The notes under the pieces were generated by a model. It did no database searches. It was not told where the DNA came from and was given only the letters and a program-made list of their open reading frames with translations. Made by a program: the position numbers and the translations under genes. 64,000 nt of DNA from PCPOR2b sp965220385 (lineage in GTDB: Bacteria; Poribacteria; WGA-4E; PCPOR2b), in NCBI GenBank assembly GCA_965220385.1, contig OZ244825.1, positions 3,906,001 through 3,970,000 of the forward strand, written 5' to 3'. Positions 21,342-31,052 of the stretch are shown here, piece after piece. Each line of letters starts with the position of its first letter. Position 1 is the first letter of the stretch.

Positions 21342-23753
21342 CTAAACAGATATGCCACACCGACTCAATGCGGCTAATGCGGCAGCAGCGATCCCCTCGG
21401 CATCGATTCCGAAGTGTCGGTAAAGCTCCGCACGATCGCCAGACTGACCAAACTCATCCACGCCGAGCGGGATAACCAACTCCCCATAGACGCTCCCCAG
21501 CCAAGATAGAGCGTGCGCGGCGCCATCGTGGACGGTGACAATCGGCGCGTGTCGCTCATTGGTTGGGATCAGCCAATCGAACGGAGTAGATCCCTCACCT
21601 GTGGGAGTGGCAGCCCTGCCACGACTGTATCCGGGGGACTGCTGCATCGTCTGCCACGCTTCAAATAGTCGGCGCGGGCTGCTGAGATTTAGCACATTCG
21701 CAGCTATCCGCTGTTCACGAAGGATCTCAGCAGCCTCAATCGCTTCTGGGATCATGACCCCAGTTGTCGCAATGTGAACCAACCGCTCTCTCGGAACGAC
21801 CGGATCAACGTTGCGCCAATCTACCAACCGGTATCCGCCAGCCAACACCTGCCGTTGCAATTCGTCCTCCCCCAAACGCTCCAGAGCCGGTGTGAGTAGC
21901 TTCTGATCAATCAGCTTGGTAGACAGCCGCAGATAGGTCGAGCGGCCCTCCTCCCGGTCGCAGCACTGACGGAGCGCCTCCAGCAGTATCCACTCCACCT
22001 CCTGTGCAAAACACGGTTCGTAAGCATTGAGTCGGGGGATTTCCGCACCGAGTGAAGGTGTAACGGTGGATTGGTGCGCCCCGCCCTCCGGCGACAGGGT
22101 AATACCCGACGGCGTCCCAGCGAAGATAAATTTCGCCCCCGAATACTGGGCATAGATGAGCGCTTCAAGACCGCGGCACACAAACGGGTCGTAGACCGTG
22201 CCAATCGGAATGACATGTTGCCCGCACAGTTCAGCCGACAAGCCGAGCATCCCCAATAACGTAAAGAGATTCATCTCCGAGATGCCCAACTCAATGTGCT
22301 GTCCATCGGGTCCGTGCTGCCAACTTCGGAGTTCGTTCGCCTCACTTTCATAGTCCTGCACCTCATGCGGCGTGAACACGCCCGTCTTGAGAATCCAACC
22401 CGACAGGTTGGTAGACACCGAGACATCCGGCGACGTTGTGACAATCCGATCCGCCAACTTCGGCGCCCGCGCTACCCGCATCAGCAACCGTCCCAAAGAC
22501 TGCTGCGTACTCAAATCCCCTTGGGTCGGAAGAGAGAGCGATGTCGGCACATCATCGGCGGAAAGCAGTTCTGGTGGCGTGGGATTGGGCGGAAAAAGCC
22601 GATCCGCAACCTCCAAACACAGTCGATCGGGAGGCGACCCCGGATCAAACCGTTCCCACTCGTCGGCTGCGGATACCCCCAAACGCTCCCGTAAATTATC
22701 TATCTGCCCTTCACTCAAGAGCATCGAATGGTTGAGTGGGTGTCCCGCGATAGGCAGTCCCCAGCCCTTAATCGTATAAGCGAAGATAATTGTTGGTCGT
22801 TCAGGTTCCGCCTCAGCCTGCGACAACACATCAAGGAGCTCCTCCAAGTCGTGCCCGCCCAAGTTACTTATCACCGACGGCAGCGTCTCGTCCGAGATGT
22901 CTTGAATCGCCGAGGCAACCTCAGCGTTATCAATCCCCTCACAATCAATGATCCGAGTTCGGAGTTCCTCACCGGGCAGCCGAATCAGCGCCTGATACTC
23001 CTCATTGCTCATTTCGTCTATCCGTTGGCGCAAGGCAGCACCACCCGGTTGTTCAAAGAGGCGCTGTAGCCGCCGACCGTATTTGGTTTCAAGCACCTGC
23101 CAACCGCTCTCCTCGAATAGACGTTGAAGCTGACGCGCCCGGATGCCCGGCACCACTCGATCCAAGCTTTGCCGGTTAAGGTCCACGATCCACAGCAGGT
23201 TGTCTATACCGGTGAGCGCTTGGTCAAGAATCGCCTCCCACACATTGCCTTCATCCAACTCAGCGTCGCCAATCACCCCCACGAAACGATGTGAGCTCAC
23301 ATGACCGAAGTGGGACAACGCATAGCGATGTGCCAATGCCCCAAAAGCCGGCGCAACCGCCCCCAGCCCCACAGAACCGGTCGAAAAGTCGACTGCGTCC
23401 GGATCCTTCGTTCGGCTCGGATACGCCTGCAGCCCACCGAACGATCGAAACATGGTCAGATACTTTTTCGGCAGTTGACCCAGCAGGTATTGGATCGCAT
23501 GAAAAACCGGCGAGGCGTGCGGTTTAACCGAGACACGGTCCCCAGCTTGAAGGAAATGAAAGTAGAGCGCCGTCATGATCGAGACCATTGATGCCGAGGA
23601 CGCTTGGTGCCCCCCAACCTTCGCCTGATCCGGACTGGGACGCAGGTTGTTCGCATAGTGAATAATGAGCGTCGCCAACCACAACACACGCTGCTGAATT
23701 GTATCTAACGTTTCCAGTAGTTCTTTTGAAATAGGCTGATCAGCGTTTTTCAC
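21342..23753 (-). CDS. Transketolase-like protein, pyruvate dehydrogenase E1 (homodimeric, AceE-type) family
   Basis: 803 aa from a GTG at 23753 preceded by GAGAGGTGG; an ATG at 23795 would add 14 unlikely residues. ThDP-dependent enzyme. The N-terminal half has SKVGGH-like AKVGGHQASSASM and the cofactor motif GDAELDEGNVWEA...DLNRQSLD, which is the AceE pattern (GDxEMDEP...N). The second half has the transketolase pyrimidine domain (LGISEMNLFTLLGMLGLSAE) and a C-terminal domain. In the AceE family it would decarboxylate pyruvate or another 2-oxoacid and pass the acyl group to E2. No E2 or E3 gene is adjacent and it is shorter than E. coli AceE (887 aa), so the substrate is open. Confidence 0.75.
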   Translation of the reverse strand: MKNADQPISKELLETLDTIQQRVLWLATLIIHYANNLRPSPDQAKVGGHQASSASMVSIMTALYFHFLQAGDRVSVKPHASPVFHAIQYLLGQLPKKYLTMFRSFGGLQAYPSRTKDPDAVDFSTGSVGLGAVAPAFGALAHRYALSHFGHVSSHRFVGVIGDAELDEGNVWEAILDQALTGIDNLLWIVDLNRQSLDRVVPGIRARQLQRLFEESGWQVLETKYGRRLQRLFEQPGGAALRQRIDEMSNEEYQALIRLPGEELRTRIIDCEGIDNAEVASAIQDISDETLPSVISNLGGHDLEELLDVLSQAEAEPERPTIIFAYTIKGWGLPIAGHPLNHSMLLSEGQIDNLRERLGVSAADEWERFDPGSPPDRLCLEVADRLFPPNPTPPELLSADDVPTSLSLPTQGDLSTQQSLGRLLMRVARAPKLADRIVTTSPDVSVSTNLSGWILKTGVFTPHEVQDYESEANELRSWQHGPDGQHIELGISEMNLFTLLGMLGLSAELCGQHVIPIGTVYDPFVCRGLEALIYAQYSGAKFIFAGTPSGITLSPEGGAHQSTVTPSLGAEIPRLNAYEPCFAQEVEWILLEALRQCCDREEGRSTYLRLSTKLIDQKLLTPALERLGEDELQRQVLAGGYRLVDWRNVDPVVPRERLVHIATTGVMIPEAIEAAEILREQRIAANVLNLSSPRRLFEAWQTMQQSPGYSRGRAATPTGEGSTPFDWLIPTNERHAPIVTVHDGAAHALSWLGSVYGELVIPLGVDEFGQSGDRAELYRHFGIDAEGIAAAALAALSRCGISV

Positions 23754-24083
23754 AGTCTTCCACCTCTCTTCCAAACCGCACCGCATTGCTCCCAAGCCCG
23801 GCTTCTAACCGCACCGCACAGGCGCAGTTGGAAACAGCGCCTACCAAACGGGAGAACGGTAGGGGCAGTTTCTAACCGCACCGCATCCCGATTCATCGGG
23901 ATAAATCGCGAACAGCGCCTACCATACACGGGGAGCGAAAGCGTCTATCTGTTTTTAGGATTGACTATAGCATGATAGCACAGCCAGTTCATTCTATCAA
24001 CCGCGAAAACTTCTAATTGACAGTTAGACCCCCAACAAATATAATTCTACACAATACAGAAGCTACAGTTTTCAAAGTAAATC

Positions 24084-24139
24084 GTAGGTCGAGATTCATA
24101 TCTCGACACTCAAACGTCGATTTTGGAAAATCGACCTAC
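24084..24139. repeat. 56-bp palindromic element
   Basis: Ends GTAGGTCGA (24084) and TCGACCTAC (24131-24139) are inverted. The gap 23754-24873 contains no gene that I can support and is composed of such elements. Confidence 0.5.
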
Positions 24140-24258
24140 AGAAATCCGCAATCGCTTCCGAGGCGTGATCAAAGGATTGGAGAACCCAACTCCTACGAAG
24201 GGACATCTGCCTGTACATACCTCTCAATTAGCCGATTGCAATGAAATGCCAACACGCC

Positions 24259-24424
24259 CTAGTACACTGTCAGATAAATGCTAATGGTCCTGCTCGTAGT
24301 GGATTGACAAATCCACCACACAGATACCTCGCACATTGCGCTATAGTCCGGGCTTATGGCTTGGATATGGCTATCCAAGCCGAGCGGTGAGTGGCTTGTC
24401 ATAATTTGCATGACAGTGTACTAG
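24259..24424. mobile_element. 166-bp inverted-repeat element with 14-bp TIRs
   Basis: CTAGTACACTGTCA (24259-24272) and TGACAGTGTACTAG (24411-24424) are perfect inverted ends. The interior carries the composite CTGCTCG-AGTGGATTGACAAATCCAC and GCTTGGATA-TGGC-TATCCAAGC repeats found at 32008-32165 and 50399-50540. It is non-coding and directly abuts a second element of the same family. Confidence 0.7.
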
Positions 24425-24829
24425 GGCTCTGTCAGATAAATGTAGCGCAAACTGTATGAAGGTTAATTTATTAATTCGGTAATTTCCGAGTGATGTCCGA
24501 TGCGGTTAGAAACCGCACCTACCGGGGCTGGGGGAAAATATAGAATTACCGATTTATTTTCTGAAACCTCATTTAAGCAATATTGAATAATAAACTTTCG
24601 ATTCTCAGTAGGTGTCGCACCCGTAGGGGCGGGGTTTCCCCGCCCGCCATCGATGTAAAATGTGCATATTTAATATTGAAACTTGCTTAGTTTGCGGGCG
24701 AATCATCCCGATTCTATCGGGCTGGTACAAAAGCCTCCTTTAGACGCCTCCCCCGCAAAGAGGGCTTGGATATGGCTATCCAAGCCGAGCGGTGAGTGGC
24801 TTGTCATAATTTACTTGACAGAGTACTAG
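24421..24829. mobile_element. 409-bp inverted-repeat element of the same family, with a nested repeat
   Basis: Left end CTAGGGCTCTGTCA (24421-24434) and right end TGACAGAGTACTAG (24816-24829). It shares the CTAG with the preceding element and ends with the same 60-bp right arm (GCTTGGATATGGCTATCCAA onward). The 86-bp element at 24473-24558 sits inside it, so insertions are layered. Confidence 0.6.
24473..24558. repeat. 86-bp inverted-repeat element, copy 2
   Basis: Same layout as 4405-4490: AATTCGGTAATT at the left, AATTACCGATTTATT at the right, GTGCGGTT-type hairpin in the centre. Confidence 0.6.
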
Positions 24830-24873
24830 TAGGACAACACTTTCAAGGATAGCATACGAGGGAAAGGACAGAA

Positions 24874-25971
24874 ATGGAAGATAGGAAGTGCACCGATACG
24901 TCGCTTTCTCCGTTCCACACACTGCACATTACGTGCTACATTCTACTCTGCCTTGCTTTCATCGGCATCCCATCAAGTGGACTGAGTGAGGAAAGAATTC
25001 TCGACTACATCGTTGCTGTCGTGGACGATCAGCCAATCACGTTCCGCGAGCTGGAGAACGAGCTAATCCTCATCGCCATTGTCAGCAATCCGCTTGTCAT
25101 ACTGGGCGAAGTGGCAAACGAGCTAAACCTCGAAGAACTTAAGAATCCCCCGGACACAGTCAAACGAGCGGTTTTGGAAGCACTAATCGAGCAGAAACTG
25201 ATGTTACGAAAGGCAGACGATATCGGGATGTTACTCTGGAGTTGGGGGAAAAGGGTGAATACGGAAATTCAAGCACTGAAGGCGTTATATCGCGACGAGG
25301 CGTTGTTCTTCGCTGCGCTGGAGCAGCTTGGATTAGAGTATCAGGAGGTCGAGGAACGGATAAAGGCAGTCTTAATTGTGAATGCACTTACTGTCCGCCA
25401 ATTTCGCAACAGGATCGACGAAAAACAGATCAATCAGCAGGCGCCCCAATATTTTGAACAACATCGATCAGAATTCATTGAACCCGCACAGATTCAATTT
25501 CAGTATATCTTGGTCCGTTCAAGACCGGACGATGCAGCGGATCTGCAAGCCAAAGCCAAGGTCCTCGCCGAGACAATCTCCTCCCAGTTGAGAACGGTCG
25601 CAACCTTTCAAGAGATCCAAGAAGCTTATCCCGACCACCCGCTGCTTCGGCTTCAAGAAGAACCGCAAACCGTTCCAATCGACACAGAAATTCGGGGGGC
25701 AATCGCTGATTTGGTAGTCAACGAAGTTAGCCAACCCATTCCCGTCCCCGAAGGCTACCTCATCGCAAAGCTGCTCAAAAAAACGCCACCTCGCCAGAAG
25801 ACATATTCAGAAGTCAGCCAAGAAATTCAGGACATACTTATCGCGGAAGAACTTCAGACGTTGAGAGAAGTGTGGCTCGCCGAACAGAAGGCGGCGGCGG
25901 ATATTCGTATATTAGACGCAGAATTGAAAAAAATACCGTTAGTCTTAGGTGCGGCGCAAGACCGAAACTAA
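24874..25971 (+). CDS. SurA-like periplasmic chaperone/parvulin-family protein
   Basis: 365 aa with an N-terminal signal/anchor (ITCYILLCLAFIGIPSSGLS). The SurA N-domain starts at YIVAVVDDQPITFRELENEL, the typical opening of SurA/PpiD proteins. A parvulin-like segment appears near 205-300 (PAQIQFQYILVRSRPDDAADL ... FQEIQEAYP ... GYLIAKLLKK). Such proteins assist outer-membrane protein folding. The PPIase region is degenerate, so it may be chaperone only. No close operon partner; the next gene is convergent. Confidence 0.75.
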   Translation: MEDRKCTDTSLSPFHTLHITCYILLCLAFIGIPSSGLSEERILDYIVAVVDDQPITFRELENELILIAIVSNPLVILGEVANELNLEELKNPPDTVKRAVLEALIEQKLMLRKADDIGMLLWSWGKRVNTEIQALKALYRDEALFFAALEQLGLEYQEVEERIKAVLIVNALTVRQFRNRIDEKQINQQAPQYFEQHRSEFIEPAQIQFQYILVRSRPDDAADLQAKAKVLAETISSQLRTVATFQEIQEAYPDHPLLRLQEEPQTVPIDTEIRGAIADLVVNEVSQPIPVPEGYLIAKLLKKTPPRQKTYSEVSQEIQDILIAEELQTLREVWLAEQKAAADIRILDAELKKIPLVLGAAQDRN

Positions 25972-26025
25972 AAAGCCCACAAAAATCATCGGGATGCCGG
26001 GTATATCGCAATCTCATACCCACCA

Positions 26026-28521
26026 TCATTTCAAGACCACCATCCGGTGTATGCCTACAAAATCGTCCGCTTCCAAGCGATAGAAATACGTTCCGCTGGC
26101 AACCCGCTCATTCATATCGTTGCGACCGTCCCAGTACAGGGCGCGATCACGCGTTTTGTAGTAACCGGCGGATAGATAACCCAGATCGAACCTCCGGACC
26201 TCACGCCCCAAGAGATCATAAATGGTAATTTGAACATACGCAGCCCGATCCAGTTGAAAAGGAATCCACGTCTCCGGGTTAAACGGATTGGGATAGTTAG
26301 AGAACGCCTCCGTCCGAGCAGGGCGCAACTGGTTCATAAAGAAGGGTTCCACCTCGACGTGCAAGGATTGTCCGTCCACCGAGACGAGATGCGCTGCCCC
26401 CACAGCAATCGTGCGGTTCAACGATTGCACCGAGTCCGACGAACTATCCAATTCCAGCGTAGCCAGACGCGCCCGACCAAGCCAAGGGTGTCCCCCACCA
26501 AGTTTGGCACCCACCACCGTCCCAGATTGAGCGATCTCCTCCAGATGAAATACATCGTTATCGGTTCTGTTCAATTCCATTTTCAGAAGCCCTTCCGGTG
26601 CGATCCGGATGTGGTAACCTATCAGAGGCACAACCGTATCAACCATCAGGTCAAGTAAAAGAGTATTCCCTGAAAACCGAGGATTGTCAAATCTGATCGT
26701 CGCCAACCCGGTAGCAGGCACGCGCCCAGGTGCCGCCGGACTCTCGTTCGGATCCGCAAAATGATCCCCGACAGCAATCAGATCGAGCAGGTTCACAATC
26801 CCATCCCGATTCACATCCGGGTTTTGACCGAAAAGCACCCCATCTATCGCCCTACCGAATTGGGCTGCTACCGCGATGAAATCAAGAACCCCCACAACTC
26901 CATCGCGATTCACATCCCACGGATCCATGTACACATCAAGAACTGGACTCTGCTTGATCAACTTCAAAGTCCCGTCCGACGTTGAGGCAACAGAAACAAT
27001 GAAAGTGGAAATCCGTTTTGCTGACGCGGTTGCGCCTGACCTACCCCCACCAGCCCCATAAACAAGGGTAATCGTGTCGTCGGGCATGAGGGTCTGAACA
27101 GTGACCTGAATCCTCTGATTGGTGAACCTTACATCGCCGATAGCACCGGTTGACGTAACGGTTGTGTATCCGGGAAGCCCTGCGACATCCTGAGGAGGTG
27201 TCCAACCTGCTGCGATATCAACCGTCAAGGTGCCACCGCGTATCACCCCCTCAGCGGTATAGGTAATTACAATTTCGTTGCCATCGGTATGCGCGGCAAC
27301 AGCATACGGTGAAATTGTAGCAGTACCAGAGCCGTCCGGGGTGGCGGGTGGCGGCTCAAACGCCAGATGTTTCGCCATGAATTGAAGCGACTCCTCGGCG
27401 ATGAATGTGTGCCGCCCACTACCTGATACAAACTCACTATCGGTACTAAGCAATTGTTCATCGCCGTGTGTTACAAACTCATGGTCGATGTCAAGTTCCG
27501 TCAATTTCTGATGCAACGCTTCCGCCTGTCTGAGGAACGCCGTATCGTCCTGAAGGCCATGGACTAACTTAACTCCATTCAGTCGCACCGGTCGTTCCGG
27601 ATTTTGTCTTAACCGCTCGGAGTATCGGTCTAACTCATGAATGATGTCATTCTCAATAATCCGTTCCCACACATCCTCATTGCGCTCCCAAAATGGGACA
27701 TCCGCCTTTAATCTGTACGGCAAATCAAGGTAGCAAGGAGGTTTGTCCGGATTAGAGGCGACTCCCGCTAAATACGCGAGACCGTTACGAAACGGCAAAC
27801 TAATCCTCTTCAAGGTATCAGAATCGGCTAATGCGTTCAGTGCGTCCCAAAATGCGTCGCCAGATTTCTCTTTAAGCGGCTCCATGAGGGTGATAACAAC
27901 GCCACCCTTCTCCGTAAAAGACGTTATCAAATCGTCCTCAAAATCATAGGTCCCCGCTTGGGCAACAACCACACTGAACACCTCCGGATATTTGAGCGCA
28001 AGGTGCATTGAACCGTATGCGCCCATTGAAAAACCTGTGATTCCCCGACTGTCCCGGTGGGGTATTGTCCGATACTGCCTATCAATGAAATTGACCAAAT
28101 CCCTCCTGATGTACGTCTCGTAATCGCCGATCGTTGGCGAACTGAGATACTGGCTCCCGCCAAACCGATTCGAGCCATCGACAAATACAGCGATAGCTTC
28201 TTGAATTTCCTCACCGAAGATCATACGGTCCATCGCCGATTTCATCTTCCGGGTTAGACTATTTGAAGTCCCGTTGAATCCGTGTAGTACGTAGATGACA
28301 GGGTAGCGTTTTTCGGTAAACTCGTAGCTTGGCGGCAGATATACCCTTATAACCTTCTTTCCGTCCTCGCCGATCAGGTTCTCCGTCAGCGTGGGCCAAA
28401 TGATTGGCGGCCATCGTATCAGTTGGCTCTCTGATGCAAGGAGACTGGATTGTGAAACCACGACCACCAAGGACCAAAGTATAGGGTAAAGGAGAAGATT
28501 TTTCGATAGCAGTCTAAACAT
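26026..28521 (-). CDS. Secreted esterase-D-like hydrolase with dockerin-type repeats and FlgD-like C-terminal domain
   Basis: 831 aa from the ATG at 28521 (signal peptide FRLLSKNLLLYPILWSLVVV). Residues about 35-380 form an alpha/beta-hydrolase of the esterase D family: YPVIYVLHGFNG and the nucleophile elbow GFSMGAYGS. A beta-sandwich region follows. Two dockerin-type calcium loops come next: DVNRDGVVGVLDFIAVAAQF and DVNRDGIVNLLDLIAVGDHF. The C-terminus YPNPFNPETWIPFQL ... IYDLLGREVRRF is a FlgD Ig-like domain common at C-termini of surface proteins. Likely exported, perhaps attached to the cell surface. The longer start at 28575 is less likely. Confidence 0.85.
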   Translation of the reverse strand: MFRLLSKNLLLYPILWSLVVVVSQSSLLASESQLIRWPPIIWPTLTENLIGEDGKKVIRVYLPPSYEFTEKRYPVIYVLHGFNGTSNSLTRKMKSAMDRMIFGEEIQEAIAVFVDGSNRFGGSQYLSSPTIGDYETYIRRDLVNFIDRQYRTIPHRDSRGITGFSMGAYGSMHLALKYPEVFSVVVAQAGTYDFEDDLITSFTEKGGVVITLMEPLKEKSGDAFWDALNALADSDTLKRISLPFRNGLAYLAGVASNPDKPPCYLDLPYRLKADVPFWERNEDVWERIIENDIIHELDRYSERLRQNPERPVRLNGVKLVHGLQDDTAFLRQAEALHQKLTELDIDHEFVTHGDEQLLSTDSEFVSGSGRHTFIAEESLQFMAKHLAFEPPPATPDGSGTATISPYAVAAHTDGNEIVITYTAEGVIRGGTLTVDIAAGWTPPQDVAGLPGYTTVTSTGAIGDVRFTNQRIQVTVQTLMPDDTITLVYGAGGGRSGATASAKRISTFIVSVASTSDGTLKLIKQSPVLDVYMDPWDVNRDGVVGVLDFIAVAAQFGRAIDGVLFGQNPDVNRDGIVNLLDLIAVGDHFADPNESPAAPGRVPATGLATIRFDNPRFSGNTLLLDLMVDTVVPLIGYHIRIAPEGLLKMELNRTDNDVFHLEEIAQSGTVVGAKLGGGHPWLGRARLATLELDSSSDSVQSLNRTIAVGAAHLVSVDGQSLHVEVEPFFMNQLRPARTEAFSNYPNPFNPETWIPFQLDRAAYVQITIYDLLGREVRRFDLGYLSAGYYKTRDRALYWDGRNDMNERVASGTYFYRLEADDFVGIHRMVVLK

Positions 28522-28660
28522 GATTTGTAACTCTCTCGCTAGATCTATCCCTGAATCTAATTTGCATCTTGCCATCCCACAGTGCGTGTGATACGATGCA
28601 TATTAGTAACGCAAGGACTGTTAGAACGTTGACAGCCCTTTAGCCTGAAAGAGGTATACG

Positions 28661-29830
28661 ATGGATTTTCAACCCGCCCCAGAACACGAAGCACTCCGTA
28701 GTCGCATCCGCGACTTCTGCGCCCAATTCCCCGATACCTACTGGCGTGAAACCGACCGCAATCGCGCCTATCCCCACGCATTCGTCGAAGCCCTAACAGC
28801 AGCCGGTTTTCTCTCCCTCCTTATTCCAGAAGCATACGGCGGACTTGGCGCGGGGGTCACCGAGGCGAGCATCGTCTTGGAGGAGATCAACCGTTCCGGG
28901 GGGAACTCAGCGGCGTTTCACGCGCAGATGTACCTCATGGGCGCGTTACTTCGCCACGGCAGCGACCCTCAGAAGGAGCGCTGGCTGCCGTCCATCGCTA
29001 ACGGGGAATTACGGCTACAAGCGTTCTCGGTCACCGAGGCGGAAGCCGGCTCCGATACCCCCAGTATCCGCACCTTCGCCCGTCGAGAGGATGCGGCATA
29101 TATCGTCAACGGTCACAAGAACTGGACCAGCCGCATCGAGCAGTCAGACCTACTTCTGCTGCTGGCACGGACAACCCCCCGCGAAGCGGTTGATAATCGG
29201 ACGGAGGGACTTAGCCTGTTCCTGGTCGATTTGCGCGATGCCCGCCAACAGGACGGTGCATTAGAGATGCAGCCCGTCCGCACGATGTTCAACTACGCAA
29301 CCTACCAAGTCTGGTTCCGCGATCTACGCCTGCCGCTCGATAGCCTAATCGGCGAAGAGGGGCAAGGTTTCCGCTACGTCATCGACGGCTGGAACGCCGA
29401 GCGCATTCTGTTAGCCGCAGAAGCCATCGGTGACGGCTACTGGTTTATCGATCGAGCCAGCACCTATGCCCGCGAGCGCGAGGTTTTTGATGCGCCCATC
29501 GGTCGCAACCAAGGCGTACAGTTCCCGATCGGTCGTGCTTATGCCGCGACAGCCGCAGCGGATCTGGTCCGATATAAAGCCGCTTGGCTCTTTGATACCA
29601 ACGCATCCTGTGGAGCAGAAGCAAATATGGCAAAACTGCTCGCCTCCGAGGCAAGTTGGCAAGCAGCCAATATTTGCCTCGACACACACGGCGGCTACGG
29701 CTTCGTCGATGAATACGACGTGGAGCGTAAGTTTCGGGAAACGCGGCTCTATCAAGTGGCACCGGTCAACAACAACTTAGTGCTCGCCTATCTTGCCACC
29801 CATGTATTGGATCTGCCCCGATCGTATTAG
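28661..29830 (+). CDS. Acyl-CoA dehydrogenase
   Basis: 389-aa FAD-dependent dehydrogenase, normal family length. It has the N-terminal helical domain (EALTAAGFLSLLIPEAYGGL), the middle FAD/substrate signature LQAFSVTEAEAGSDT, and the C-terminal QGVQFPIGRAYA and DTHGGYGFVDEYDVERKFRE segments typical of the family. The catalytic base and acyl chain preference cannot be fixed by eye. GAAAGAGG precedes the ATG. It stands alone, divergent from the esterase and convergent with the cation transporter gene. Confidence 0.9.
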   Translation: MDFQPAPEHEALRSRIRDFCAQFPDTYWRETDRNRAYPHAFVEALTAAGFLSLLIPEAYGGLGAGVTEASIVLEEINRSGGNSAAFHAQMYLMGALLRHGSDPQKERWLPSIANGELRLQAFSVTEAEAGSDTPSIRTFARREDAAYIVNGHKNWTSRIEQSDLLLLLARTTPREAVDNRTEGLSLFLVDLRDARQQDGALEMQPVRTMFNYATYQVWFRDLRLPLDSLIGEEGQGFRYVIDGWNAERILLAAEAIGDGYWFIDRASTYAREREVFDAPIGRNQGVQFPIGRAYAATAAADLVRYKAAWLFDTNASCGAEANMAKLLASEASWQAANICLDTHGGYGFVDEYDVERKFRETRLYQVAPVNNNLVLAYLATHVLDLPRSY

Positions 29831-29915
29831 GCAATCAAGATGTAAGTAATTGATGGTCGAAAGATAGAATGGACGATTTAGGCATCAAATGCTGCCAGAA
29901 TCGAGAGATGTAGAA

Positions 29916-30887
29916 TCAGTGGTGGGCGGCGTTACACAGCAGCTGTCCCTCGTGGGGGCAGCCGGGCTGTTCAATCTGAATTGTCGTGTGGAAAATACCG
30001 AATTGCGTTTGTAGTTTGTCATTAATCTCCTGCCGCAATTGATTCGAGGATTTGCTGGCATCATCAGCAACTGACACATGCGTACTCAACGCTAAATAGT
30101 TAGAGCACAAAGACCAGATGTGCATGTCATGGACATCCTCAACCGAATCAATAGCACTGATGCACGCTGCAACTTTTTGGGCATCCGCATGTTTCGGGGA
30201 CCCCTCTAACAGGATGTGAACCGCTTCTTTCGTAACCCTGACCGCGCCAACCAAGACCACCAGACCGATCCCACAACTCAGAATTGGATCGACAACGAAC
30301 CAACCGGTATAATATATCACCACCCCACCCACGATGACGCCGACGGAGGCGAGCGCATCTCCAATGACATGGAGCACCGCGCTCCGCACGTTAAGGTTCT
30401 TATGCCCTTCCCCGTGGAACAGCCAAACAATGACCATATTCGCAATAAATCCGAAGACCGCCACCACGAGCATCTCTTTGCTTTTGACAGGTTCAGGTGC
30501 GATAAACCGCTGGACAGCCTCGTAAAATATCCACCCGGAGATTGCAATCAGCGAAACGCCGTTGATCAACGCAGCGAAGACCTCCGTCCGGTGATAGCCG
30601 TAGGTGCGCGAGCTGGTCGCCGGGCGAGTTGAGAGATAAATCGCCAGCCAACTCATAATCAGCGACATGGAATCTGAGAAAACATGTGCCGCATCGCTCA
30701 ACAACGCCAAACTATTCGACAGAATGCCGCCGACCAGTTCGACACCGAACACAAAAGTGGTCAATATGACGGCAAACCGAAATTTCCCCTGTAGGTGGTG
30801 CTGATGACTATGTTGACCCCCAGCTTCCTCTCCATCATGGTGGTGGTGTGCGTGGTCGTGGTCATGATGGTGATGCGTGTGGTTCAT
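29916..30887 (-). CDS. Cation diffusion facilitator (CzcD/ZitB-like) zinc exporter
   Basis: 323-aa inner-membrane antiporter for Zn2+ or related metals. The cytoplasmic N-terminus is strongly His-rich (18 His in the first 31 residues). Six transmembrane helices follow, with the metal site of helix 2 (SDAAHVFSDS, Asp65 and His68) and its partner on helix 5 (HVIGDALASVG). The C-terminal cytoplasmic domain has VHDMHIWSLCSN. All expected ligands are present. It lies 7 kb from the zinc cluster at 38-46 kb. GAAGGAAGAACGC precedes the ATG. Confidence 0.93.
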   Translation of the reverse strand: MNHTHHHHDHDHAHHHHDGEEAGGQHSHQHHLQGKFRFAVILTTFVFGVELVGGILSNSLALLSDAAHVFSDSMSLIMSWLAIYLSTRPATSSRTYGYHRTEVFAALINGVSLIAISGWIFYEAVQRFIAPEPVKSKEMLVVAVFGFIANMVIVWLFHGEGHKNLNVRSAVLHVIGDALASVGVIVGGVVIYYTGWFVVDPILSCGIGLVVLVGAVRVTKEAVHILLEGSPKHADAQKVAACISAIDSVEDVHDMHIWSLCSNYLALSTHVSVADDASKSSNQLRQEINDKLQTQFGIFHTTIQIEQPGCPHEGQLLCNAAHH

Positions 30888-31052
30888 GCGTTCTTCCTTC
30901 GGTTGATGGATACGGTGAAGCCCCTGAAAATCGCCCGGAACGAAGGTAGTGTCTACATCTTCGATAATGAGAACTTTGGTGGGCAGTGCGCTACGAAATA
31001 TTGCTTTGAACCTCCCGATCCTATCGGGGCGGACTTACCCATTGGCTATTTC

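Noticed and set aside
23797..24873. Short ORFs on both strands in this gap
   Set aside because: They run across inverted-repeat elements and lack ribosome sites or protein-like composition.
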